This document shows, piece by piece, positions 29,600 to 39,997 of a DNA stretch of 64,000 nt. The notes beneath the pieces are model-generated. The model had not been told where the DNA came from. It did no database searches and saw only the letters and a list, made by a program, of their open reading frames with translations. Within the stretch, counting starts at the first letter, position 1, and each line of letters opens with the position of its first letter. Position numbers and translations under genes: made by a program. Source of the stretch: Cymbomonas tetramitiformis (Eukaryota; Chlorophyta; Pyramimonadophyceae; Pyramimonadales; Pyramimonadaceae); contig LGRX02014126.1 of assembly GCA_001247695.2 (NCBI GenBank), forward strand, positions 17,714 through 81,713, in the 5' to 3' direction.

Positions 29600-31192
29600 T
29601 TGACCACGGAGGGTGAGGCAGAGTTGAGCGCCGCCGCTGTCCAGTCCGCAGAACGGGAGGCACGGCGATTGGCTCGGGAGAGGAGCACTCAGAGGCGAAT
29701 CACTGGCTATATGAGCACAGATGGGTCGGCTCCAGAAACCAGTCCCCCGACGCCAGTATCAGCAGCAGCAGCAGCAGCAGCAGCAAGCGCAGCGCTCAGA
29801 GGCGTAACAGCTTCAGTGCCCCCAGCCAACAATTTTCTGTTTGCACTCGATAGCTTAGAGGATATGGATCATCCTGACAGAGACAGTGATGGACTTGACA
29901 AGGTGGACTCGAAGCTTCGCTACACTGGTGGCAAGAACGAGGATAGAGCAGCTTTCAACAGGCGTTTTGTGGAGATGGTGGGAAGAGTACAGCGAGCCCA
30001 CGAGTCCAGGATACGTAGGCACATGAGGTCAGCAGCTTTCCAGGGTCTCAGGGCAGAAGCAAAGCAGGCTCTCAAGAATAACGCTCAGCCAGGCTACAGA
30101 TCATTATGGGATCTCCTGCCCTCGATTTTGGTAGGAGATGATCATGCCACTTCGATCGCTCATGAGTGGTGGTGCGCTGCGTACGTGAAAAATGGCGTCA
30201 TGGCTTCCCACGCGTTTCACATCTTGAAGGATATCTCTGAGAGGGACTGTTTCCAGGGCTCTGTGCGCTGTGCACTACCCCCTTTCCATGAGATGAAGCC
30301 AGGGGAGACATGGGCAGTCTGCAGAGAGTTTCAAGATGGTGATGCTGATGGTGAAGTGTCTGGAGAATGGGAAGAGGTGGGAACCTCGACCAAGGGCCTC
30401 ACAGGCGTGGATGGTACTGAAGATTCTCACTACTTCTGGGCTCTGAGGGCTTTCGTTGCAGAACTTGAGGCCAAGTTTCTGATGAAGGGCACCAAGGAGA
30501 AGGAGGACCTGCTGACACTGAGTGGCCAAGTCGCAGACCCCTGAGCAAGATGGCCTCGCGTATGTGAAAAGCTGCCGGCGCAGGGAGTCCGCGCTGAACG
30601 CTGGCAAGAAGGTGGAGGACGTCATCGTCAGGCAGGACATCGAGGAGTGCGTCAAGGGGCTGCGCATCAAAGAGTACAAGGAGCGCGTTTCAGAGCAACT
30701 GAGAGTCAGCCACCCCGCCCCCAACAAGGTGACGTGGGAGGACCTGGAGATCATTGTGGAGGTCCAGGACAAGCTGAAGAATGACACTGAAGCTTGGGCG
30801 TTGACTCTCCAGCAGGAGCTCACGCGCAGGTCTTAAAGCTGCGCGTCTTCTCCTGCTATGAGGCCAGGCAGCTGGGACTTGACCTCCCCGAGCTGGTGAC
30901 TGCCATGCGACGCTCTGGTTCTGCCAGGAGGACTGGAGACAGGCGCAAAGACCACAAGAAGAAAGAGCCGTCCCAACCCGCCAGTGATGACGCAAACAAG
31001 AAGCCACCAAGGGAGGTTAACAACGCTGAGAGGGACAAGTCCACCTACAGCAAAGTTCCACCCCCTGACGCCTCCAAGGACAAGCAGTGCAAGTACTGCT
31101 TCACGCGCATGTGGCATACCCCAGAGCGCTGCTACACTGGATGTCGTGACTCGAACGTGCCCCCGGACTTCCACAAAATCCGAAAGAACTAG
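29600..31192 (+). pseudogene. Gag of family B element
   Basis: Three frames are read in sequence. Frame one (29,600-30,544, 314 aa) has an Ala/Ser-rich N-terminus with an alanine run from a GCA repeat and a helical capsid-like region. At about 30,540 the reading moves +1 to the frame of 30,522-30,836 (KKVEDVIVRQDIEECVKGLR). Near 30,830 it moves back to the first frame (to 31,192), which has a basic stretch and the zinc knuckle CKYCFTRMWHTPERC (CX2CX5HX4C). Two compensating indels are the simplest reading. The zinc knuckle frame ends at a TAG (31,190-31,192), and the next ORF continues in the same frame. No close similarity to family A Gag was seen. Confidence 0.75.
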
Positions 31193-32116
31193 AAGTACCC
31201 GAATGAGGTCAAGAACGCCAAGTTGCGTGAGTACAACATCGCGCACCGGTTTGACAACCACAAGATGGGCATCACCACCGAGGAGTGGCTCAAGTTGCCA
31301 GAGACCAAGCAGCGGCAGGTGGCAGCCAGTGCTGAGGTGAAGGAGAAGCTCGCTGCAGAGTTGTCAGCTTTGCAGGCAGCAGGACCGGTCAAGGGAGGCA
31401 AGAGCACAGAGGCACAGGCGCAATCAGAGGCGAGTGAAGACGACGCGGAGTACCACTCCAACTTCAACGAGCGAGAGGAGTACGACGTGAACGAGCACGT
31501 GTGCCCCGTTGATGAAGGGTTGGTTGCCAGCGACCACGCTGAGCCGCGTCCTGCACCAGAGTTGCAGGCGAGGGCCGCAGTTGCCCTGGGGAACACGCAG
31601 AAGATGCAGGGCTTCCCGGTCAAAACGCCTGAGGAGTTCGATAAGAACGCCCAGGTGCCCAGAGCTCCCCCTCCAAATCTCTTGAGCAGGAAGTTCCACC
31701 TGCTGGCATCTCATCTGCGCAGTTCCACGCGAACATGTTCACAGATTGCTGCGATCTTGCTGGCGCAGCACGCTATAGATCTCCCGAAGGACATCGAGAA
31801 CCTCCTGGCCCTTGAGGAGATTGAGGGCAACGAGCCTACGGACACGGTCATGCATCCCACTGAGGTCAACGAGCACCGGCTCAAGGACTCGCCCGTCACG
31901 GCCGTGCAGGAGGTGGAGAAGGATGCAGCGACATGCGCAGCGCAGCCGGATGACAAGGAGTTGCCACTGGACGAAATGCCAGGTGGAGTGGTCGACAGCT
32001 CCACAGCCTGGTGTGCAGCCGCTGCCTGCGTGAGCGACCTGGGGGTGGTCGACTTCAGTGAGCACGGACACGTGCGGGCGGGCGCACCATCAAGACCCGC
32101 GCCTATTACGCTTTGA
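31193..32116 (+). CDS. Family B linker ORF downstream of the gag TAG
   Basis: The reading continues in frame from the TAG, with a first ATG at 31,223 (297 aa). The composition is acidic and helical (TKQRQVAASAEVKEKLAAEL), with no known domain. The last residues are overtaken by the protease frame. Position suggests the N-terminal part of pol. A stop after the nucleocapsid knuckle is where some retroviruses use readthrough, but a plain nonsense mutation is equally possible in this decayed copy. Confidence 0.55.
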   Translation, partial: KYPNEVKNAKLREYNIAHRFDNHKMGITTEEWLKLPETKQRQVAASAEVKEKLAAELSALQAAGPVKGGKSTEAQAQSEASEDDAEYHSNFNEREEYDVNEHVCPVDEGLVASDHAEPRPAPELQARAAVALGNTQKMQGFPVKTPEEFDKNAQVPRAPPPNLLSRKFHLLASHLRSSTRTCSQIAAILLAQHAIDLPKDIENLLALEEIEGNEPTDTVMHPTEVNEHRLKDSPVTAVQEVEKDAATCAAQPDDKELPLDEMPGGVVDSSTAWCAAAACVSDLGVVDFSEHGHVRAGAPSRPAPITL

Positions 32117-33860
32117 GAAGGAAGATGAAGCAACACCTGACCGAGGAGCAGACTCTGCTTATGGCACAGGTGCAGCCGATATGCAAGCTTGAGAACGCCA
32201 CTCTCCATGAGGGCTTGGCGCTGGTGTCTTCCGGGGGTGAGCTGATGCTCTACCGGGCCATTCTCATGGACACCAGTGCCAATTGCAACATCATCTCCAT
32301 CGCCGTCGTTAGGCGACTGGGGCTCACGGTCTACGAGGCCAGCACTGGAGCCAAGGTCACCAGGTGTGACAACAGCCCCACCAAGCTCACTCATTACTGT
32401 CACGTGGACGTCATACTGGCAGCGGGCACGCCGCACATGACGCTTCATCGGCTTCATGCCTTCGTGACATTTGAGCCAGACAACTCTTGGGACCTGCTGG
32501 TGGGCACCGGGCCGTTGAAGAACTCCCTCATGATCGACATCAAGCTGGGGAGTGGCGTGGTTGTGTCCCATGCGCCCTCAGTCTTGGGCATGGACACCCA
32601 GGTGATTCTTCCACTGGTGGATATGGCGCCACCCAAGCGCCCCAGCAGCGTCAGGCGAGTGGACCCAATCGTTTGCCTAACGACAGAGATCTTTTTTGGC
32701 CCAGATCTGGTGTGCGGGTGGCCAGTGCACCATCCTTCCAGTGCAGAGGAAGAGAGGGTCGCTGCCTCCGGGGTTCGCTCTGAGCACATCGACGACATAG
32801 AGGCGTCGCCTATATGGTCACGTTCTCCTTCACCAGAGCCTGGCGAGCTCACAGTAGCACACAGACTGCAACAACGAGCCCGCTCCTGGAGGTGTCCCAT
32901 GGACGAGCGCCGGAGGAGTGCGTTGCCGTCACTGGCAAGCAGTTGGCAGGTGGAGTCGGAGCGCATGCTCGAGAGCATCTGTGCGAACCCGCTCCCTTGG
33001 GAGGGTTGCAGGGTAGAGCTTTGGGACAATCGGGCGGACGACGTCAGTGGCCCGTACAGGTGGAAGAACCAAAGGTTGTACAGAGACAAGAACGACACCG
33101 CGCGGCTGTGCTGCATTATCAAGCATCACAACCTGGCAGAGGCACCTTCCCTGAGACATATCCCTGTGGAGTTTGCCCGATGTGGTGAGCAGAAATGGGT
33201 GAGGGAAGACCAACTGAGGTGGTCCAACTGGCTGAGCATCGATCAGAAGATGTACCAGGACGAGGAGAATGACAAGTGGGTGTTCAGGGATAGTTACACC
33301 ACTCACATACCGTCTAACAAGCGGGATGTCGTCTACCCCCGGCGGACTGGTCCGATAATCGACAACAGCAAGCTGAGGATGCTGCAGGACAAGGTGAAGG
33401 AGCTGCAGAAGTATCCCAGTGGTGAGGTCACCGGTATCCTCATGTGGGATTTGAGCAAGCGAGTCTTCTGCGTTCAGCCCGAGTCAGCCACTCAGTACAT
33501 CGATCTGATGCAGTCCACGTTAGACCACGCTGCAGTGTACAACAGCGAGGAGCTGCTGCAGGAGCTTCAGTTTCCTCACTGGTATGAGCGCGCTGGCGTG
33601 TGGGAGTATCAGTTGCTCAGGTACCTCCAGCCAGTGGACATGCCGCTGCTCAGAGACGGACTGTACCAGGCGTGCGTGGCTGAGGGATGCGCAGAATCGG
33701 CCACCCTTGGAGCTGGTCAAGCTGGAACCCAATTCCAAGTTCTACCCAGTTGAAGATGGTCTCGGGGGTGGCAAGGTCTTCGCTGACAATGCGTCTGCAC
33801 AGGAGTACTTGCACTTGGGGGAGGGCAGGAAGATGCTCCCTGCAGTAGCCTGCACATACT
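32113..33860 (+). pseudogene. Family B retropepsin and following domain
   Basis: The frame 32,113-33,753 (546 aa) begins with a retropepsin-like domain: YRAILMDTSANCNIISIAVV (active site DTSA instead of the usual DTGA or DSGA), then VILAAGTPHMTLHRLHAFVT and WDLLVGTGPLKNSL. A region of about 370 residues conserved in the fragment at 12,284-13,985 follows (CLTTEIFF, VTGILMWDLSKRVFC). A shift near 33,700 leads to KFYPVEDGLGGGKVFADNAS and YLHLGEGRKML. The region after the protease has no domain I recognise but is conserved between two diverged copies. The left edge has a shift against the upstream ORF at about 32,080. Confidence 0.75.
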
Positions 33861-34358
33861 ATTCCCAAAAAATTATTGAAGATATCGTATCTTTATGTGC
33901 CTTTTTGAATTTTCAAAAAAATGCAATCTGAAAAAGTTGAGGGTGCTTGTCGCAAATGCGAACGCCATGGATATATTGGGTGGATCCAGGCCGGACCAAG
34001 CATCGAAGTAATTAATATATGTCCCATTGATACTAAAAATCATTGGGCGCGCCTTCTAGATCCGAACCAATGCCCAATTAAATTCTTGCAACATTGGTCC
34101 TTGTGGGAGGACCATAATCGATTATGGTCCTCCCACAAGGACCATGGGATAGTAGCCATCCGGCGTGCTGCCACAAGGGAATCGGGTCTGGACGCGATTG
34201 GAGCCGATGGTAGTCGCAGGCCGCCACCGCCACAGGCTCAGCGCCGATCACCACCGCCTTCCGCTATTGCCGCAGAGGCAGGACCTTCCCGCGCGATCGC
34301 CGGCCCGTCTCGTCGTGCCAGGTCCCCCGTTCATGAGCAGTAGTCAGCTCTTGACGGG
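33861..34358. other. AT-rich junction with perfect 50-bp palindrome
   Basis: Similarity with the other family B fragment stops at about 33,860, and AT-rich sequence of different character begins. A 140-residue frame (33,921-34,343) starts with a CRKCERHGYIGW segment and becomes Pro/Arg-rich; no function is assigned. The palindrome is listed separately. Confidence 0.4.
34095..34144. repeat. Perfect 50-bp palindrome
   Basis: Two 25-nt arms with no spacer. It begins TGGTCCTTGTGGGAGG, is centred on ATCGAT at 34,117-34,122, and ends CCTCCCACAAGGACCA. The outer bases do not extend the symmetry. Confidence 0.97.
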
Positions 34359-35543
34359 TTGTCAGGGTCACCACAACGCCACGCGCCGATGGGGTCGCCA
34401 AAACCGTCCCCTCCTTCCGATGCAGGGACGTGGGCGTTTTCACCAACTCAATCCCCATCTCGAACGCCGCCTCTATCCCAATCTGGGACGCCACGTCTAT
34501 CCCCATCTCCAGGGGGACCACCTCCATCCCCGTCATGCTCCTCTGTGGGCTCAGATTGGCAGGCTGTCGAGGCGGCCACGAGGGTGAGGGAAGCATCCGC
34601 CCAGTCATCACGGACCTGGTTGACCGCTGACCAGGCGAAGGAGTTGCGGTCCCATAGCGACGTTACAGTGTTCATGGTGAAGTATGTGGACAAACGCGAT
34701 CGCCCCGTCCTGTTTCAGCTGGGCGAGTGTTATTATGCTAGGCGAGGGTTGGCGAACCCTCATGAGGTTTCTGGCCGTGTGTCGAGCTGGTACAACAAGA
34801 CGATCGTCTGCGCCGCGAATGATTGGCATCTTCCTCTGGGAGGTCAGACCAAGTCCCCAGACTTGCTGGCCTTCGACGATTTGATCCAATTTAATGGTGA
34901 AGGTCGACGGGCGCATACTTGTGTGATGATGCTGGGCACGCACATGACGTTGCGGACCGCTCACGTGCTTCGTTGCAGGGAGAGTCCAACCGCCAAGCAT
35001 GTGTACTACATCTTCGAGGATTACGAGCGTGTGGTGTCTGACAGAGCTCAGTTCACGGAGTCGTATCTCGCGAACGAGGATCGCACGTTCACGCAGCTGA
35101 GGTATGTGCCAAGTGGAAGGGCCGCTCCGTGGGTGCGACCAGCGCTGGAGCTGCTGGAAAAGCGCATTCACCCACCTTCTGCGGTAGGGTCGCAAGCACT
35201 TCGCGCTCAGGTGGCAGAGAGGCCAGAGCATATGGACAAGGATGAAGAGCACCCTACATATTCTCGTCGACGAGCGCGCGACAGCAATGTGAAGCGATTG
35301 GGGACGCGCGCTGGTGTTCCTGCGCCCGCTCTTTCCACTGGCCGTGGCGGGGCATCCTCTCGCGTCGTACCCTGCCCGAGCACTGACCTTACCCCACGGT
35401 GCCCCGATTCTCCTGCCGTTTCCACAAGCAGTGCTTTGACGGTTCGAGTGGAGGCGGCTGAGGCGTTCGAGAACCATACGCAGGAAGCCCGTGCGCGTTT
35501 TCATGGGGGTCTCCCGGATACAGCGGGAGAGCGGCCCTTCTGA
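34359..35543 (+). CDS. Hypothetical 394-aa protein in family B element
   Basis: I do not recognise it. Residues 1-70 are Pro/Ser-rich. Residues 85-280 look like a folded domain (TVFMVKYVDKRDRPVLFQLG, then VYYIFEDYERVVSDRAQF). The C-terminal 110 residues are basic and Ser-rich. It lies between the protease region and the RT, where Ty3 elements normally have no separate gene. It could be part of pol, a captured host gene, or cargo. A remote resemblance to BAH-like chromatin readers was considered but is not supported by any diagnostic residue. Confidence 0.45.
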   Translation: MSGSPQRHAPMGSPKPSPPSDAGTWAFSPTQSPSRTPPLSQSGTPRLSPSPGGPPPSPSCSSVGSDWQAVEAATRVREASAQSSRTWLTADQAKELRSHSDVTVFMVKYVDKRDRPVLFQLGECYYARRGLANPHEVSGRVSSWYNKTIVCAANDWHLPLGGQTKSPDLLAFDDLIQFNGEGRRAHTCVMMLGTHMTLRTAHVLRCRESPTAKHVYYIFEDYERVVSDRAQFTESYLANEDRTFTQLRYVPSGRAAPWVRPALELLEKRIHPPSAVGSQALRAQVAERPEHMDKDEEHPTYSRRRARDSNVKRLGTRAGVPAPALSTGRGGASSRVVPCPSTDLTPRCPDSPAVSTSSALTVRVEAAEAFENHTQEARARFHGGLPDTAGERPF

Positions 35544-35587
35544 ACGTACATCGCTGTGGCCGCGGGCTGCCAGCACAGGCAGTCCGC

Positions 35588-36661
35588 GTGAGGCCGGGTG
35601 TCCTGCGGGCGTCGTTGACGCTCGCAGGCAGTGCAGTGATTTGGCAATACTTGGGCCGTGTTTCCATGCCCGTTGTTGCCATTTGGGCAATGCTAGAGAC
35701 GTTGCGCTGGCATCTGAGTCAGTGCCCTTTCAAGACGTGGTGGTGGAGCTGTGTTACTTTTTGCTGGAACACTCTTCAGACGTGGTGGTCAAATGCTCGA
35801 CGTTATCCTCGCCGTGAGTACTATGACATCTGGGTGTTTTGGACTCTTGCAGTCGTTTGGTACGCTGGGCTCCTCTCCGTGCACACCACTGGTGTCTACG
35901 CCGGCCTACGCTACATTAATACACGTGATTGGATGGTGGTGCCCCTCAGAGGGCTGATTATTTCCCTGGCGTGGTGGTCACGCAGTGTTGAGGCCATGCT
36001 CCTCGTGGTCCTCGCCTGGCTTTGGATCTGCGCTGGTCTCCATGATGAGAACATTGCGCGCCACGTTTCTCACGCCACTGACCTCGCCGTGGACGCGCGT
36101 GTCAGCCGATCTTCGCAGGGGTGGACTGCCCCGTCCTTGCGCTGCTCCCAAGTCCTCTTGCTGGGACGCGTGTCCCTGCCCGCTTTGCCCGTCAGGCTTG
36201 ACAAGCCTCGTTTCGCCGCGCGCTGGGCGCAGCTTCGGCGCAATCTTATGCTGCACCGCGTCGCGCAGACCGCCTACTTGACTCTTGTCTTCGCGTTCGT
36301 GGTCTTTGCTGCCGCTGGCGGGAGTTCTCGCTTAACGCGCGGGGGGTGGAGAATGATGGCGTGCTTGTTCGCTTCGAACTCGCCGGTAGCCGCAGTGCGG
36401 TTCAACAGAATTTTGCGATTTTTTCTGCTCTTGTGCGGGATTTTGTGGGTCGCCAGCAAGCTGGTAGTGGACATGCCCGTACATGGTGCTATGCCATCCA
36501 CGCGGTTTGCTTGGGGTGCAGCGCCTTGCACTTCCTGGGAGTCCCAGCAGTCGTCGCGGCAGTGGGAGCCGGGCTGGGAGGCCAACGTCGCAGAACATGG
36601 TGAAGTCTTGCCGTACACCGTGTTGGACGACTGTGACCAAGGACGAGGCTGCTTGGCTTGA
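35588..36661 (+). CDS. Hypothetical multi-pass membrane protein in family B element
   Basis: 357 residues with several strongly hydrophobic segments: about 81-98 (WVFWTLAVVWYAGLLSV), 120-131, 136-151 (MLLVVLAWLWICAGL), 228-243 (AYLTLVFAFVVFAAAG) and 277-294 (FFLLLCGILWVASKLVV). Basic stretches lie between them (RRYPRR, RLDKPRFAARWAQLRRNL). The N-terminus is Trp-rich. No family is recognised. The ORF overlaps the start of the RT frame and sits between protease and RT, so it is not in the usual env position. The hydrophobicity could partly reflect T-rich second codon positions. An envelope-like or captured membrane gene is possible. Confidence 0.4.
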   Translation: MRPGVLRASLTLAGSAVIWQYLGRVSMPVVAIWAMLETLRWHLSQCPFKTWWWSCVTFCWNTLQTWWSNARRYPRREYYDIWVFWTLAVVWYAGLLSVHTTGVYAGLRYINTRDWMVVPLRGLIISLAWWSRSVEAMLLVVLAWLWICAGLHDENIARHVSHATDLAVDARVSRSSQGWTAPSLRCSQVLLLGRVSLPALPVRLDKPRFAARWAQLRRNLMLHRVAQTAYLTLVFAFVVFAAAGGSSRLTRGGWRMMACLFASNSPVAAVRFNRILRFFLLLCGILWVASKLVVDMPVHGAMPSTRFAWGAAPCTSWESQQSSRQWEPGWEANVAEHGEVLPYTVLDDCDQGRGCLA

Positions 36662-37134
36662 CACCGAGCTCAATGCCACGTTTGGAGGCCATCCTGACTT
36701 CAAGGAGGAACATTGGGAAGAGATGCGGGCTGTTCTTCGCAGATGCACCCCTCCCGACTTGACAGGGTACAAGGGCAAGGCAGTGCACACCACGTTCTCA
36801 ATCCCGTTCAAGGACGAGTCCAAGGCTGTTTACCAAAAGCCGAGGAAGTATAGCCCAGGCGAGCAGGAGATCATTGACATCCACTGCAAGGAGTTGCTGG
36901 AGTATGGCTTCATCGAGCCCGCGGCCAAGCACTGCAAGCATGCAAGCAACGTCGTGGTGGTCGGCAAGAAGGATCACGAGACTGGTTTGTGGACCCAGAC
37001 GCGCTTCTGCGTGGATCTCAGGGGTATCAACCGACACTCTCTCAAGGATAGCACCCTGCCACATCGAGCAGAGGAGCTTTATCAGAAGGTGGCGAAGGCA
37101 AGGTTCAAGACGACGCTGGATGCCACCAAGGCCT
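36600..37134 (+). pseudogene. Family B reverse transcriptase, N-terminal part
   Basis: The frame 36,483-37,169 becomes RT-like from about 36,640: KAVYQKPRKYSPGEQEIIDI, ELLEYGFIEPA, HASNVVVVGKKD, RFCVDLRGINRHS and FKTTLDATKA, where the first catalytic aspartate block begins. It is interrupted at 37,134 by a 165-bp insertion and continues at 37,300 with KAFHQIPMATEEDRSNTAFW. Confidence 0.9.
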
Positions 37135-37306
37135 GTCTATTGGGCTTATGGTGGGGTAACCCACCGTAACGAAGCGTTACTACGGTGGGTTAACCATACC
37201 CTAAGGTCTTAGCTAGTTATTATCATTCTGAAGCATTATATCGGGTCATACACGTGACACACATTGACTTTAGACTCATATCCACCATGTGAAATGGAGA
37301 AGGCCT
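37128..37306. mobile_element. 165-bp insertion with 7-bp target duplication in family B RT
   Basis: AAGGCCT is present on both sides (37,128-37,134 and 37,300-37,306). Removing the insert and one copy restores the continuous RT reading DATKAFHQIP. The insert has no TIRs. Its left end (37,144-37,196) folds into a near-perfect hairpin with arms of about 24 nt, from TATGGTGGGGTAACCC to GGGTTAACCATA. Confidence 0.85.
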
Positions 37307-38340
37307 TCCACCAGATTCCCATGGCCACGGAAGAGGACAGGAGTAATACGGCGTTTTGGTGGGAAAGCCAGCTGTACCAGTACACCTCGATGCCTTTCGG
37401 GGCCGCTGGAGCAACGTCTGCCTTTGTGAGGATCATGGACTACGAGCTGCGTCACCTGTAACATTGCACGGTGGCGTATGTCGACGATGTGGTGGTTTAC
37501 ACTGACTCCACGCCTGAGCAGCATCTGAAGGACGTTGAGGAGGTACTACGCACGTTAGGAGACGCTGGCATAAGGCTTCATGCAGGCAAGAGCACCTTTG
37601 GGGCAGCCACTGTGGACTTTCTGGGCTATCTTATTGGGCACAATTCTATTGGTGCGCAGGAGGCAAAGTGCAAGGCCATCCAGCAGGACCTCCCGAGGCC
37701 CCAGGACAAGACTGGGCTTCGCTCCATTCTGGGCATGATGAACTACTACAAGGGCCTTGTGGGTGAGCCAGGAGGACCAAACTATTCTGAGATGGCACGC
37801 CCCCTCAACGACCTGCTCAAGAAAGAGATCACAGATATCAAGGGAGCTTGGGGGAAGGAGCAGGACCAGGCGCTCCAGGACCTTAAGGACTCGCTCTGTG
37901 CTGGGAGATGTCTGAGGCCAATCGATTATGACAGGCCCCTCATATTGTACACTGACTGGAGTACCTATGGCATCGGCGCAGTGCTGGGCCAGAAGGACGA
38001 CGATGGAAAAGAGTATATTTGTATGGCGATCAGTCGTTCTTTGAGCAAAACGGAGAGACAGTACGCCAGCTTCAAAGGTGAGATGCTCGCAGTGGTGTGG
38101 GCAGTGCGCACGCTGAGGCAGTACCTGCATGGCGTCCATTTCACGCTGGTGACCGATCACTCGCCACTCACTACTTTGATGGAAAAGTCTGACCTTCAGG
38201 GGCAGCATTTACGATGGGCGATCAGCCTACAGGAGTTCGACTTCACGGTGCAGTATCGCCCGGGAGCTAAGAACAGCAATGCCGACGTGCCATCTCGTTA
38301 TCCATTACCGTCCACGACGGACGAGACTGGGGCAAGGCAC
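37300..38340 (+). pseudogene. Family B RT (palm to thumb) and RNase H
   Basis: EKAFHQIPMATEEDRS and MPFGAAGATSAFVRIMDYEL precede a TAA (37,459-37,461). Nine bases on, in another frame, comes the catalytic AYVDDVVVYTD box, starting the frame 37,471-39,321. The connection is RSILGMMNYYKGLV. RNase H has LYTDWSTYGIGAVLGQ, GEMLAVVWAVRTLRQYLHG and TLVTDHSPLTTLM, and ends at NADVPSRYP. It is a Ty3-type RT-RNase H, but clearly a different lineage from family A. Confidence 0.92.
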
Positions 38341-38739
38341 GAGCGAGAAAAGGCATCTGCGCTTCACGCAGGCGTGGGGGAAGTTTACACGAAGGATTTC
38401 TGCGACAGCTTGTGCTTCATGCTGGCTGGTGACCCTCCCGCAGGGGAAGAGGTGACGCCAGAGGTGCAGGTCGCTAACTACTGCAAGATGGCGGCCAGAG
38501 AGCAGCTGGGCACGAGCCCAGTGCATCGCTTATTCGATTTGCACCATCAAGATGAGTTGGAGTGTAATCACGCGGCCCTGTTCGACACGGACCAACCAGA
38601 GCTGGTGGTCGACTCTGGGAGGCTAGCGAGAGCAGCTTGGAAGGCGCTGAGCTTGGTGCGACCCACGCGAGGTACGCATGGCGAAGGCAGTCCTGCTGTA
38701 TACAGCAACGAATACTTTGAAGGTGAACGCATCCTGAAG

Positions 38740-39997
38740 CCTGAGAAGGTGGATACTAGGGTGTTGGACAAGCGGTTCTTCTCACAAGCTCGTGAAGAAG
38801 GCGTGGTATGTTATGAGCCGTGTGGAGGCCTCTGTGCTGGCCTGGAGATGTTGCTCCGCAATGGAGTAAAGGTAAAGCGATACTTGTATCAAGACATATC
38901 GACGAGCAGTCAGGCAGTGGCCAGAGCCAGGTGCACAGCATTATTGAGGCGGTATCCTGACCTTATGTCGCCCGATGCGGTGGAGTTCGGGGCCCTGCCT
39001 CACGATCTACACGACACCATGAGCGCTGATTTCATTCGAGCAGGAGCTCTTCGAGGGCAGCAGTGGGTCATGGTGTGTGGATTTCCCTGCCAGGATCTCT
39101 CTCCAGCTGGTACGCTCACCGGCTTGGATGGCAGACACAGCAAACTATTTTATGAACGAAGTGGTTCGGCTTTTGTCCACGCTGCAGCAGCTACAGAAGC
39201 AACGACCTCCAGGCTACGTCCTGGAGAACGTTTCTCCGCTGGCGCACAGGCCTGGAACCAAGATCAGGGACGAGGTCTTCCCTTACATCGCCAGCGTGAT
39301 TGGCCGGCCAGTGTCCTTTGACGCAGCGCGGGCAGGTGCTTATTACGCTCACCGACTGAGGGCATATTGGAGTAACCTGTTCCAGAACTACCAATTTCGC
39401 TCTGTGATGGGCAAGGTGGCGAGACCAGAAGGACGGGTCGTATCATCGATCCTATGCAGGGGCTGGCAGCCCAGGGCTGTGGTGAGGACAGACCGCGCAC
39501 CCCACTATGTGGTAAACGTGGTGGGGGAACCATTGAAGGCCCTTCCCACCATCATGGCGACGTAAGGATCCAGAGCATTTCGAGCAGCGAGAATGGGCAC
39601 CGTCGTGCGCAGCTCTGGCACGGACGCTGAGGAGGAATCCCGACAGGTGAACCTCGACGAGAAATCGCGAGCCATGGGCTACAGTGCGAACGAGTTACGC
39701 ATGGCGGATGGCCTGAACGATGAAGAACTGGCAAGCATTTTGGGCTTGGCCATGGACCGCAGGGCTATGGAGCTATTAATGGCGGTTGCAGAAGCAAGCA
39801 GGAAGGGGCAGCTTCCCCACAGCGAGGAGTCCCTGGTGGCGGAGAATTCCCCAGGACAGCATATTGCTGTAGATAGCAACTGGGCAGATCATGCGAGGTC
39901 GGACCTTCAGCAGATAGAGACAAGCTTTGCTGGCGAAGTGGGTTGGAAATTTAAACGCATGCACTCAGCAGGTGGCGAAGACCATGAGCCACCGTGA
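38740..39997 (+). pseudogene. DNMT3-like C5-cytosine methyltransferase of family B
   Basis: The continuation of the RT-RNase H frame. Motif I is CYEPCGGLCAGLEMLLRNG, motif II-like YLYQDIS, and motif IV VCGFPCQDLSPAG with catalytic C540 of the frame (39,088-39,090), followed by GLDGRHSKLFY. A one-base shift near 39,150 moves to the frame 39,077-39,565: motif VI GYVLENVSP, motif VIII SFDAARAGAYYAHRLRAYWS, and PTIMAT. A TAA ends this at 39,563-39,565, but in the same frame downstream (39,593-39,997) comes KSRAMGYSANELRMA with LGLAMDRRAMELLMAV, resembling motifs IX-X. About 380 residues in all. The motif wording (GFPCQ, GRHSKLF) places it nearer the DNMT3 or DRM type than the compact A-family enzyme. 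Confidence 0.85.
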
